Shown piece by piece: positions 54,255-64,000 of a stretch of DNA of 64,000 bases (positions are counted from its first letter, which is position 1; each line of letters opens with the position of its first letter). The stretch spans positions 1,047,001 to 1,111,000 of the forward strand of contig JACSYO010000527.1 of assembly GCA_016806645.1 (NCBI GenBank), in the 5' to 3' direction. A program made the translations under genes and the position numbers. The notes below the pieces were generated by a model that searched no databases, was not told the DNA's origin, and worked only from the letters and a program-made list of their open reading frames with translations. Source of the DNA: Ophiodon elongatus. Lineage: Eukaryota; Chordata; Actinopteri; Perciformes; Hexagrammidae.

Positions 54255-54700
54255 CCGACAAGCTTCCTTCATCAGCTTTAATGGACTCCGACAGATACAG
54301 AAAATGTTTAGGAAACGGTCTCACCTTATAGTGAAATATGAGGCTGAATGATTCTTCTCCCTTTACATTTGACTCTCTGGCGTTCTGTCCTTGTCAGAGG
54401 ACTTTTATTAAATATTACAGCGCTGTCAAGAAGCAAACTTTCCTTGAGAGCGCTCGCCGTGTCTCGGCTCCTAACGTCATCCGTGGCTCGCGGCGTCAGA
54501 GACAATTACATTTTGGTGCTATCTCTTCCTTTCTTCAGCAGAGGTTCTCGCTAATTTGATGCTCTGGCGAGGAAGATCGTTGGCTTTAATACAAATCATG
54601 TTTCAATCGTTACTTGAAGACCTTAAGCCCTGCCCCGGCTCTCTGGAGGGGCGGCGGTAATGAGGCCTGCTGGGATTTCAATCATTTTTACATCTGTTGA
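54255..54700. promoter_or_regulatory. Candidate conserved non-coding element
   Basis: CATCAGCTTTAATGGACTCC, GAGGCTGAATGATTCTTCTC, CTTTTATTAAATATTACAGC, CGTGGCTCGCGGCGTCAGAG, GACAATTACATTTTGGTGC, TTCTCGCTAATTTGATGCTC and GGCGGTAATGAGGCCTGCTG. About 430 bp without repeats. Two overlapping short frames (54,338-54,559) lack features of a gene. Confidence 0.42.
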
Positions 54701-55600
54701 AAAATAAGAAGGAAAAACAGAGAAAAAAGAAAAATCAACTACCCCCTCCTCCCTCTTCCCTCCCCCGATCCATGCCCGTCTCACTCGGTGGAAAAAAATA
54801 ATAATTTGTTTTGAGGATTGATAATGAAAAAAAAATATATAAAGAGCTCTTTTTTTTTTTCTTCTACTTTTGTATTCTCTGGCCTTGAAATCTCTCAGCG
54901 CCGTACCTCGATGCTTAAAACTCCCCCAACAATTTCACCCGCCCTCTTCTCTCCCTCCCCTCGTTGCAAAATAAATAAATCTTTCTGATATTAGATTTCA
55001 GACACCTCTTTATCACACAAACTCTTTCTCCCCATCATCCCCTCTGTCCTCTGCGTTTTATGGTACTTCTCCTCTCACAGCGGCAGCTCCATCTTTCCCC
55101 TCTTTTATTCCCTCTAAATACAACGCCCAGGGTTCATATGGAGACAATAAACACACAGCATTAAAAAAGTAGCTAGAAAATCTGGAAATAAGAAATCGAT
55201 AGTGTCTGAGAGGCTCAAGCACAAAGTGTCCTCACTGAGAAAGGTGACGCCTTCTCTGACCCAACGAACTGCAGGTAACCGAAGCGCAATCTTTAAACAA
55301 AGCTCATGTGTTTCTAAATCTTCCGTTTTCCTTTAAGCTCACAGAGAACATCCTGTGGCTATTGTAAGGATGTGAGTTAGAAATCTGGATTTAAAAAACG
55401 CCTGGTACAGGTTGAAGAGATTTTAAGAATTTTCCAAATCTCTGTGAACTCTGAGAAAAGGGGACTGAGATGATAGATGACTTACAGCTGCATCAATAGA
55501 TTTTAGAAGCTTTGGGGAACAATCTGAAAACACAACATCTGATCCATCGCCATCTTATAAAGTTGCAACACGTTCTCACTCTCAGCTTTTTGCACGAGTT
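54700..55600. other. A/T-rich and pyrimidine-rich unique DNA
   Basis: A8 and T11 runs near 54,830-54,860, then pyrimidine-rich DNA. No gene is recognised. Confidence 0.4.
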
Positions 55601-55790
55601 GATTCCCGCTTGTTACATGCAGACACGGTCTTTGGCAACTTTAGGCAACAAAACTACGGGCTCATGTTTACGCTACGTATGCGCCGTGAGTTACATACGC
55701 GTCATGAGTTCCGTAACGTAACTTTGATACATAACTTCAAATAAGTCAACGTTGACATTTTGTCACGCACGAGACACTTTTTAGCGTCTG
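55600..55790. repeat. Family A dispersed repeat copy
   Basis: CTTTAGGCAACAAAACTACG, CCGTAACGTAACTTTGATAC and GTCAACGTTGACATTTTGTC. Confidence 0.6.
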
Positions 55791-55863
55791 GATGAGATGC
55801 AAGTAACTACAAAGTAAATCCATCCGCATCGTTAGACGCTCAGAGAAAAAGACCCACACAGGG

Positions 55864-56003
55864 TAGGTAAGTGGTAGATAAGTGGTAATTAAGTGGTAGG
55901 TAAGTGATAGGTAAGTGATAGGTAAGTGGTAGGTAAGTGGTAGGTAAGTGATAGGTAAGTGGTAGGTAAGTGATAGGTAAGTGGTAGGTAAGTGGTAGGT
56001 GGG
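55864..56003. repeat. 11-bp minisatellite carrying 5' splice-site sequences
   Basis: Twelve full units of TAGGTAAGTGG or TAGGTAAGTGA plus a partial one. Ten of the twelve hold AGGTAAGT, the optimal U1-complementary 5' splice site on the plus strand. Units two and three are diverged (TAGATAAG, TAATTAAG). Confidence 0.95.
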
Positions 56004-56004
56004 A

Positions 56005-56210
56005 TCTCGGATGGGTCAAACAAACACAGGACTTTCAACCAGGAGGCCGGTGTTCGTGTCCCAAAGATACGTTTGTGACGTGTTTATGTTTGACTAAGTT
56101 CATGTACTTATTTCAAAGCCCAACCATGCTGTTTTCCTAAACCTAACGAAGTTATGTTGCCGAGACCTAAAGCAACTGTTTTTGTTTGAATTCACAACAT
56201 TAACCAGGTG
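56005..56210. repeat. Family A dispersed repeat copy
   Basis: GATGGGTCAAACAAACACAG, TTTCAACCAGGAGGCCGGTG, TTCGTGTCCC and CTAAACCTAACGAAGTTATG. Confidence 0.7.
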
Positions 56211-56470
56211 TTTACTGCGACTGAATGGTAATGTTAAATGGACCTGCACTTGTATAACGCTTTTCCAGTCTTCCGACCACTCAAAGCGCTTTGACACTAC
56301 ATGACATCATTCACCCACTCACACACCGTAGGCACAGCTACGGGAGCAATTTAGGGTTAAGTGTCTTGCCCAAGGACACATCGACATGGGCTAGCAGAGC
56401 TGGTGGGGAAGCCGAGCTTCATAGTCTGACCCAGTGGGATAGGAAGTGATCCTAAGCGTTGTGTTGGGAT
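56210..56470. repeat. Dispersed teleost repeat (CCCAAGGACACATCGACATG type)
   Basis: CCACTCAAAGCGCTTTGACA, CATCATTCACCCACTCACAC, AGTGTCTTGCCCAAGGACAC and GGGCTAGCAGAGCTGG. A common fish phrase series, diverged. Confidence 0.7.
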
Positions 56471-57323
56471 GAGAACGTGTTCTCTTCTTGAACAGACTTG
56501 CTCTCTCTTCTTCCTCCTTTACTCCATAACTCCGCCCATGGAGAGCGTCATAGCTTGACGCATAGGGCCCGTGACTAAGCTGCAGTATTTGGGATGAAAG
56601 TTACGGTGAACGTGATGTTAGCTACTACCTCTGTCTGTCTGCTGTCTGGGCAGGTGTTGGACGCCAAATGCAACACAATCCAACTCGTAGTCTGATGAGT
56701 GAATGTCTTTCTATAGAATCTCATTGATGCTTTATGAGTTTGCGTGAGTTTTTAGGGCAGACAAGAGGTAATTTTCTGGTTTCTCACTCCACAATTTTCC
56801 AATTTCAGCCTCTTTCCTCTGCCGGGAGGCGTGAGCTATTCGGTGGGTTGGACCCTGAGGCAAAGTTAGTTGAGTCAGATTGTCCCAGGTGATGAGAAAC
56901 TTCGACGAAATCTACATCGCAAAGCAGCTCTGAGGGTAATCAAAAGTCTTGCAGCACTGATGTAATGGTTACACAGCCAGTCGTGGTCCCGAAAGCAAAA
57001 CTCATCGTTTTACTTTTTCCGTCTAATACCTGAATTCTTTTTCGGTTTGAACATATTTTCAGTTGGATTGTGGGTCCAAACAGGAAACAGTTGTTGTGTT
57101 TGCTGCTGTGAGAAAACTCGCTGATAGATTATTAAAGGAAAGCACAGAGAGTTCCTTAAAGAAAAAGAGAGCACAAAAAAATTAATTGTTCTCCTGGATT
57201 TTGGGGTAATTGTTATGTCAATCATATGATTTGTATTAATTCTCAATATTGAAATTAAACACTGATGAATTCCCAAATTTCGTTTTCTAAATAAAAACCA
57301 AACCTATTTGTTTGCACAGTCAG

Positions 57324-57987
57324 TGACTACGTTTACGATCACCGAATATTCCAGTTTTTACCCTTATTCTGAGAAAGAAAATATTCCTAATAAGTTGTTT
57401 ACATGGCTAAAGAAAGTTATTGTTGCACTAATATTCCCGTTTATATATCGTTCTCTGCTGTGTTTGACGGGTCAATGCCCTAACATGTCATTTATTACGT
57501 CTAATTATGGAATAGTGGAACGGCAGGAGCTAAAAATATGTTTTTCGGTGGAGGACTTGTTGGACCGTGTGAACTAAGACTCCCTCTTTCATTCTTTCAA
57601 ACACCTTCTCTAAAAGTTATATATATACATATATATGTATGTGATCTGTTGATATCAAGTCCTTCATGATGTTTCAAAGTAGGAGTGTTCCTCCTTCTTC
57701 TCTTCTGGACATGCATCTCTACTCCAGCTTCACTAACTGTTGGCTAGTTGCTTTGTGTTCAGCGCACAGAGCTGCTGGTAAACAGGAAAGAGACTCCTGT
57801 AGTGAACGAGCTGTAAACATGTCCAGAGAATGATGCTGGAAGCTGAAGGATAGCAACATATCACACATGTGAACGTCTCAACATCATACATTCAATATAA
57901 GAACGAGTTCAGATATATCCAAACAGAATATGAACAGTATAAAATTCAAAATATTGTGGGATATGAGTGTGAATGTAAACGTAGTCA
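57324..57987. mobile_element. Family D element with 13-bp perfect terminal inverted repeats
   Basis: Starts TGACTACGTTTAC (57,324-57,336) and ends GTAAACGTAGTCA (57,975-57,987), exact inverses, 664 bp apart. The interior from about 57,533 matches 30,853-31,275. Flanking octamers ACAGTCAG and GTATTCAG share five of eight bases, possibly a degraded 8-bp duplication of the hAT type. There is no transposase ORF, so it is a non-autonomous element. The superfamily is inferred. Confidence 0.8.
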
Positions 57988-58113
57988 GTATTCAGACAGT
58001 GTTTCCTCTCTGCAGTTATTGTGACAGAATGACAGCATTTTCTGACTCAAAGTGTCTAAAATGTTTCGTTATCCGTTGCAACGTCGGATCAGTGGATTTC
58101 TTTTTTTTTTCAG

Positions 58114-58260
58114 AGCTCCAAAGTGTAGAAATCAAACATATATTTGAATATCAAGCTATCGGGCGGATTCACCACTGAAGTCTGGCTGCCTTTGAAGCCT
58201 CCTGGCGGAGCTGCGCCAGGGAGCCCAGAATCTGGCTGCAGTGGTTTTGGCTGCATTGAA
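58114..58260 (+). other. Candidate exon bounded by strong splice sites
   Basis: A tract GATTTCTTTTTTTTTTCAG ends at 58,113 and a donor GAA|GTGAGTG starts at 58,261, bracketing 147 bp. All three frames contain a stop (TAG at codon 5, TGA around codons 11 and 21), so it cannot be an ordinary internal coding exon. It would be a non-coding or poison exon. The 3' part (GGCGGAGCTGCGCCAGGGAG, CTGCAGTGGTTTTGGCTGC) is unrepeated and looks constrained. Confidence 0.25.
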
Positions 58261-59009
58261 GTGAGTGTTAACACTCCACCTCGGCGGCGGATCAGAAGCA
58301 CCCTGCGGCGAGACACCTCACCTCCACGCCGCTACATCAGAGGGGGAGCCCGCCTCCCCGGGTGTACGGGGCGGCCCGCTTTCCCCCCCTACTCACCCCC
58401 CCCCACGTCAACACTTGTGTGTTTGTCTGTTTGTCTGATGCATCTTTTGGTGTGTAATGTTGTTGCTCGTGTGTCTCCTCACTCCTTTGACTTCCCCGCT
58501 GCTGGTGCTGCTTCTCTCTCCGTCTCGTTGCCTCTCGACTCACCTGACAACCTCCACCAGCGTCTCACCCGTCGGTCTGTGTGACGGCCTCCCTGCCAGC
58601 TGGATTTTTCCGAACATATTTCGGTACTAGTTTGAAAGTCGGTATGACATGAGGAGACAGCTGAGGAAGGATTATAACGGACGTGTCTGTGTGTGCATGA
58701 CGACGTCTGCATGCTCTTTTATGCTGCCGTTAACTCAGCTGTCATCAGGACATGCTAACTCTAGCATGAGCACACTGCGCTGTGCATCTCTCGCTGTAAG
58801 GATGATTGCACAGCATGTTAAGGCTGCCTCTAAATGCTCTACATGCCTGTACTCTGACCCACTTTCTTTCTTCAGTGTACAGATAGAGCATTTCTTTTTC
58901 CTGCCTGCCACATCCACTTCAGATCAAATGTATATATTTATTTATATATAGACATATATGTATATATAGCCATGCTGGTGTTGCAGTGGCTGCAGTCTGT
59001 CGTCTGTCG

Positions 59010-59375
59010 ACGAGGTCCCGGTGCAAGTACGGGTCAAGCAAACGCAGGACTTTCATCCAGGTGACCGCTGTTACATCCATCGTAGCTCCACCTAACCAAG
59101 TAGTTTTGGTGCGGTTTTCTTTAAATTTACAACATTAATCAGCTGTTTGAAGAAGAAGAGCAAGTGACGTACTTTATGATATCCAAAAAGACGGATTTGT
59201 TGGTGGACGGGTCCAACAAACAAGACTTTCAATGAGAAGACCGGTGTTTGACACCATGTTGTGGTTTTGTTGCCTAAACCAAACTGTTTGTAGTTATTTT
59301 AAGCGCAACCATGATGTTTCTCCTTAACCTAACTAAGTCTTGCCAATTTATGTCCCTGTACACAAAACCACTAGA
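59010..59375. repeat. Family A dispersed repeat copy
   Basis: GGTCAAGCAAACGCAGGAC, CAAGTGACGTACTTTATG, GACGGGTCCAACAAACAAG, GGTTTTGTTGCCTAAACCAA and CCTTAACCTAACTAAG. Parts occur twice, so the copy is internally duplicated or two copies abut. Confidence 0.7.
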
Positions 59376-59564
59376 TTCCTAATAGATTGCACTTTGTGAC
59401 TATTTCACGACCTGCTGTGAGAAATGCTACTAAAAGGGAAATAAGGACGTAAAAAGTTTGAAATGACTGAAGTACAAAACTCTTTTTGATCGTCACATCT
59501 CGGAGTCGCTGGCAACGACGGTGGCAGCGCATGTAGATGCCGGTTCCCATGAACATTTAAAATG

Positions 59565-59935
59565 TATTACTGGAGAACATCTGGCTTTTTGACAGAATAC
59601 AATCATCAACATCAGAGGAGGAAGTGTGAGGATTGGATAAAGCCCACGGGACATCTTCACGACCGGACCAGTCGGACCGGTGGAGTTGACCGCCCCAGAA
59701 GAAGAGGGAGGCGAGCTGAGATGGAATCTAAGCTAACCCAGCTAGGACCTACGGCTTCTCCACTACCCAGCATGCTCCTGGCTAATGTTCGGTCGCAGAA
59801 ACATATGATGAATGACCTGGTTCCATCGTGGCGTCCCGGGTCAAGCAGGACTCCGGTTGGACGAGAGGAGGTGGCCTCTGTATTTACATCATGATGCTCG
59901 GTGCTCAAACACAGAAACAGTGGATGGACAATTTT
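59565..59935 (+). pseudogene. L2/CR1-like LINE ORF2 fragment, internally deleted
   Basis: The frame reads RPRRRGRRAEMESKLTQL then SPLPSMLLANVRSQKHMMND. PLPS-LLANVRS is the hallmark start of the apurinic endonuclease domain in L2/CR1-type fish LINEs. The sequence then jumps to GWTRGGGLCIYI, a later endonuclease motif normally tens of residues downstream. It lies in another frame, so the copy carries both a deletion and a frameshift. No reverse transcriptase remains. It is a dead, 5'-part fragment (unusual, as most LINE remnants keep the 3' end). Confidence 0.8.
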
Positions 59936-60392
59936 TTTCCTCATGTTGAATTTTAATGTTAAGATGTCGCCCAAATTTACTGCTGTGTTTTTGTTTTTTG
60001 TTCATGTTTTTCTTGGAAAAACGACGTGCAACCCCGTGTTGCAAAATGACAAAGATTATTGATATTGAATCCTTGAACAAACTTGCTGATTGCAGCTTTA
60101 AATCTTTTTATATTAGCAGACCAGGCAATACACTTTTGGATGAATGAACCAAATTTTATTTGAAACAAAGTCAGGTTCTAAAAAAGTCAAATAAAAAAAG
60201 GTTCATAACATATAATCAGATAATCATAATCGGTTGGTAAACACAGAGCATCCAGTCAGTCAGTGAGGTATCACAGAATCAAACCTTCTGCACTGCAGAT
60301 GTCAGACACTGGATGAGTGACAGCTAACCTCCCTCAGCGCTACTTATTGATCAGCCTGGGACTCTGCTGCTGCAATACCCACATTATCTCTG

Positions 60393-60399
60393 TGCGCGC

Positions 60400-60430
<31 letters not shown>

Positions 60431-60439
60431 TGTGTGTGT
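60393..60439. repeat. (CG)n-(TG)n microsatellite
   Basis: GCGCGCG then TG units, one TTTG interruption. Confidence 0.96.
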
Positions 60440-60571
60440 TCATAAATATAGTTTTCAGTGACCCTTACATGAACTCTGTGTTGTGTTCAACAGGTCTCCC
60501 TGACACACTGAGCTGTGTGAGTGAAGATGAGGGTGGAGCAGATGGCCGATGCTGAAGAGTCTTAAACCTGT

Positions 60572-60770
60572 GTTCTCTCTCCTGACCACCAGGGGGCGAC
60601 GCCTCTAGTTGTATAGAAGTCTATGAGAAAATGATTCTACTTCTCTCTTGATTTATTCCCTCAGTAAACATTGTTTTAGTAGTTAGTAGTTGTTTTCTAG
60701 TTTCAAGTCTTCTTCAATACAGCATGATGTTCATTTAGTTAATGATCGTCCATTTAGAGTCAAACAGACC
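60572..60770 (-). repeat. Family B copy, inverse orientation, one CTCF-like motif
   Basis: Reverse complement of 16,911-17,112: TCTCTCTCCTGACCACCAGG, GTTGTATAGAAGTCTATGAG, TCTCTCTTGATTTATTCCCT, CAGCATGATGTTCATTTAG and GTCCATTTAGAGTCAAACAG. It has a single copy of the segment that is tandemly amplified at 17 kb. CCACCAGGGGGCG lies at 60,586-60,598 on the plus strand. Confidence 0.9.
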
Positions 60771-60789
60771 ATTATTTATATTGAACTAT

Positions 60790-61680
60790 TCACATTTTTA
60801 CAGCCTCTCCTCTCCTCTCTGTGTTCAGCAGCCTGCAGTACAGTCCAAGTTTCACAGATTTTTTGTCTTGTGACTGTTGGTCTCAGATTAATCAATCATG
60901 GCTTGCTAGTTGCACTGAGTAGCTCAGAATTTAATGTTTTTTATAGGATCTCGTTAAAGCAAATGGTTTATTTGGGGGCGAGATTTTCAATGAGACATGT
61001 AGAATAAAATGTTTTTGATGAAATATCACAATTTTAAGCTTGAACACATCATGTGTGACGAACACTTCCGTGAGAAAAAGAAACCAAAACAGTTGCTTTT
61101 TCTGATGGAATCCTTTCATGATAGGTTTAAGGACCGTCGGAAAAAGATGAAAATATGACGATGTTGACGATGTTTTTACAGCTTCTGGCTGCGATAAACG
61201 GTGTAGTTTTGGTGATTGTTTCAAGAAAACATGCTTTTCAATCCCACCAATGGGTTTTGGGGTTCGGAGGGTGAAGCAGATACGTTAGATTACGTCAGTG
61301 CAGGGAAAAGTAAACCAAAAGACTACAAATGAATTGAACCGGTGGTAAAGGGCTAATATAGCGCTTTGTAACGATTAAAGGGGTAGCCATTGTTGTAGTC
61401 CAGTGGTGCACTTATCCTGCATCCGTTGAATTCTTTAAATCTTATTTTTCACTAAAAAAAAAGACACAGGACTGGTAAAAATAAATCATTTTAAACTCAC
61501 ATTTGAACACAATGCGTGTTTTTTGTGAGGGGCATTCTGGGATTTGTATGAAATCACTAAATTAGAAATAGCAGAGGCGGGTTTAGGGGAAAACGGGGCC
61601 AAAAAAGACAAAGTGAATCACAACACTTGGTCCCTAAATAACTCCTGGATTGGTCAAACATCATAAATTCATGATTATAT
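60790..61680. other. Unique DNA, nothing recognised
   Basis: Mixed-composition sequence. No long frame with motifs, no family repeat. Confidence 0.45.
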
Positions 61681-61779
61681 CTCCTGGAAAATAAAACTTC
61701 TTCTTCTTCTCCTTCCTCGGAGGCCACCGAGCAGCTCCCAGGTGTGACTGTGTTTAACAGAGTGTACCATGCTGTTGCT

Positions 61780-61985
61780 GGGGAAGAAAAAAAAAAAAAT
61801 AAAAAAAAAAAAAGCAGCATGTGCTGAGTCAGCAGCTCCCCATAGGAGCTGCTGAAGAGACGGTCTGCAGGTGGGTCGGAGCTCAGCTGCTTGTTGGAGC
61901 TGCAGCTCCCCTTCAGGGAGCCGGACTCCTCCTCACCGGACGGGGAGCATGTGATCCTCACAGCGCTGCAATACTGACACCGTGT
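61780..61985 (-). CDS. Coding-like minus-strand stretch, unrecognised
   Basis: On the minus strand 61,820-61,985 reads CQYCSAVRITCSPSGEEESG then SLKGSCSSNKQLSSDPPADR and LFSSSYGELLTQHMLL, with strongly GC-ending codons. The frame then runs through a long T tract ending TTCTTCCCCAG (about 61,780), an excellent 3' splice site. The downstream part (ATAWYTLLNTVTPGSC) may therefore belong to a separate exon. A donor-like CCG|GTGAGG lies near 61,940 on that strand. The open frame extends 239 codons (61,557-62,276) but its upstream third is purine-repeat artefact. No family is recognised. Confidence 0.25.
61786..61815. repeat. Poly(A) tracts
   Basis: Two A runs separated by a single T. On the minus strand this is the polypyrimidine tract of the candidate acceptor. 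Confidence 0.95.
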
Positions 61986-61999
61986 GGCCAGAAGCAGTG

Positions 62000-62660
62000 A
62001 CCTCCTCGCTTCCTCTGTCTCCTTGTCTCCTCTGCCTCCTTGTCTCCCTTTTCTCCTCTCCTCTTTCCCTTCCTCGCCTATTCCTTTCCTCCTTTCCTCC
62101 CTTCTTGTCATCCCGTACCTCTTCTTTAAGTCGACCCTTTTATTTTTCATGCAAAAGTGGCAGGGAAATACTGTTTTCAGCCTCTCGACTACGGAGTTTT
62201 CCTGCTTTTTTCCTGTTTTAGATCCTATTAAAGTGGGTTTGGGACACTGAAAGACATCCTCTGGGACATTTATCACTATTTTCTGACATTTTACACTAAA
62301 CCATTAATTGATTAATCTGGAGAATAATCCTCAGATAAACTGAAAATCCTCCTCTGTTCATCCAATACCTTCTCCTGCACTTCTCCATCTCCTTACCTCT
62401 TCTCTTGTCCTTTTCGTTTCCTACTTTAGATCCTCTCTTTTTCTTCCTCTTTTCCACCTCTGCATCCTTTTAATTCCCCCTTTATTCCTTTCCCTTCCTC
62501 CTCTACCTCGTCTTGTTCTTCCTCTCTCTCCTCTGACTCGCTCCCATTCGTCCTCCTGAAGTCTAATCAGCCGACGATGTGCATGTCCTTCTGGTCCTTC
62601 TCCTCTTCCTCACCATTGGTGTCCTCCTCCTCCTCCTCCTCCTCCTCTTCCTCCTCCCCT
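62000..62660. repeat. Pyrimidine-rich region with (CTC)n
   Basis: TC-rich DNA with a CTCCTC array at 62,622-62,657. Frames through it are low-complexity. Confidence 0.85.
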
Positions 62661-63204
62661 AAAACTCATTGTAGAAAGTAGAGCATGTGTTTATTATTGA
62701 TGAGGGCAGCTCTGTGGGGAACGGAGGCAGGAAAACAAACTTCTGTTCTCTCCTGGTTTTACAGAAGACCTGAGACCAGAAGAGCTGATGTTCAGGTCTT
62801 CAGTCTTTGTCTTCTTCTCAATGCGTTGTGGCGTTAAGTCTCATGCAAGACTTAAAGTACTTTATATAACAGCATTTGATACATCAAACTGAAAATAAAC
62901 AGAGTATTTTAAATTATAGGACTCCATGCCAAAACTATTTCTTCATATTTGATTTTGACCTTTATGACTGCGGGCCATGTAGAGAAAAGCATAGGGAGTC
63001 CCGAGTCAAACAATCGTGAACGTGTAGTTTTCAACGTGTTGAAGTCATGTGACCTGACCTGGGATTTGTTTTGAAAAGCAGCCGTGTGGTTCTGTTGTGT
63101 GTCAATGATTTATATTGTTTATGTTATTCACAGTATAAACCATGGACAGATTATGAGAAATGTAAGAGGCCACACCCTGTCTACACAGGGACAGGACACC
63201 CAAA

Positions 63205-63835
63205 AGGGTCAAAGTTTAATCATTTTGCATCCCTTTGTAGTCAGTTTGCATCCCTGTGAGTGTTTTGCATCTCTTTTTAGAGGTTTTGTGTCACTTTATG
63301 GTAATGTTGGGTCTCTTACTAGTCATTTTGCATCAATAATTCTTTTTTAAGTCCCATTTTAGTCCTTTTGCGTCTCTTTGTGGTAATTTTGCATCTATTT
63401 GTATTTTGCTTCTCTTTGTATTGATTTTGCACCTCTTTTTAGTCGTTTTATGTATCTTTTTAGTCCATTATGTATCTCTTTGTGGTCATGTTGCATCTAT
63501 ATTTAGTCATTTTCTGTAATTTTGTGTTAATTTTGTATTAGTTTTGCATCTATGTTTATAGTTTTTCATCCATTTGTAGTCATTTTATATCTCTTTCTGG
63601 TCATTTTCATCTCTTTGTATTCGTTTTATGTTTCTTTTTAGTCCTTTTGTGTCACTGTGTAGTCCTTTTACATATAATTCTTTTGACATTTTGGGTCGTT
63701 TTGTGTATCTTTGTGAGCATTATCGTCTCTTTGTGATTGTTTTCGTGCTTTTTTGTTTTTGTATGTCAGGCCCCCTGACCTCTCGGGCCCCTGTAGCCTG
63801 ACTCCAGGAGGCCTGTTTAGTAATCCCTGAACACA
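63205..63835 (+). repeat. Family C array with GGCCCC...AGTAAT tail
   Basis: About 25 degenerate units around TTTTGCATCTCTTTGTAGTCA, ending in CAGGCCCCCTGACCTCTCGG, GCCCCTGTAGCC and GCCTGTTTAGTAATCC. The tail matches 20,023-20,062 and, inverted, 39,312-39,372. Confidence 0.85.
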
Positions 63836-64000
63836 GAACCTGCACTTGAGTAACACACATGTCACATGCAGATGAATCTGGTGCTGCAGTTGGTGGATAC
63901 GCTTTGTTGTGTGTTTGTCTCCCGTGGGAGAGATCGTTCACATCAGCAGGTTGTCATGAGAGGAATATCGGTCATGTAGCATCATGAACCTGTGGCCGCT

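Noticed and set aside
57308..57577. 89-codon ORF
   Set aside because: It lies inside the non-autonomous family D element and shows no transposase motif.
61557..62276. 239-codon minus-strand frame as one protein
   Set aside because: It begins at a non-ATG codon, runs through a purine repeat (Arg/Glu/Gly run) and through a poly-T tract that looks like an intron end. Only the middle part is retained as a candidate.

Overview
The window looks like a piece of a ray-finned (teleost, probably perciform) fish nuclear chromosome. Long (CA)n/(TG)n tracts are very dense. There are polypurine tracts and many decayed copies of short dispersed repeats with the look of fish genomes, plus a Gypsy-like solo LTR and an L2-like LINE fragment. 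There are no operons, tRNAs, rRNAs or CRISPR arrays. No protein-coding gene can be named. Most long open frames are translations of CA, TC, GGA or minisatellite DNA.

Layout. 0-7 kb: dispersed repeats, a near-perfect 29-bp-arm hairpin at 1.55 kb, several microsatellites, and repeat-free stretches that look conserved. 7-16 kb: mostly featureless DNA, with a 29-bp minisatellite at 11.2-12.0 kb that grew inside a dispersed repeat, and a complete solo LTR with a 5-bp target-site duplication at 15.5 kb. 16-28 kb: a repeat element whose 73-bp segment is amplified four times, each unit carrying a CTCF-like motif; a 20-bp minisatellite; a degenerate TGTGTCTTT-type array; a possible coding remnant at 25 kb; a polypurine minisatellite; and a tandem pair of perfect E-box palindromes. 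28-55 kb: several repeat-free blocks rich in TAAT cores, CCAAT/ATTGG and E-boxes, separated by microsatellites. By composition these are the best candidates for conserved non-coding enhancers, which suggests a gene desert or giant intron next to a developmental regulator (inference only). 55-64 kb: an 11-bp minisatellite carrying 5' splice-site sequences, a TIR element with a second copy at 30.9 kb, a splice-site-bounded candidate exon, a LINE fragment, an inverted partner of the 17-kb repeat, a coding-like minus-strand stretch at 61.9 kb, and a third copy of the TGTGTCTTT array.

Four multi-copy families explain much of the middle-repetitive DNA. Family A contains GTTTTGTTGCCTAAACC and GACGGGTCAAACAAACACAG and has about 14 fragments. 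Family B carries the CGCCCCCTGGTGG motif. Family C is the TGTGTCTCTTTGTAG array with a conserved GGCCCC...AGTAAT flank, in three copies. Family D is a TIR element at 57.3-58.0 kb with a partial copy at 30.9 kb.

Candidate genes are all weak: a two-exon plus-strand model at 45.1-45.9 kb, and coding-like stretches at 24.9-25.3, 43.0-43.2, 52.6-52.8 and 61.8-62.0 kb. None matches a family I can name. I did not see an obviously new biological system. The items most worth testing are the CTCF-like array, the hairpins, the tandem E-box palindrome and these exon candidates.
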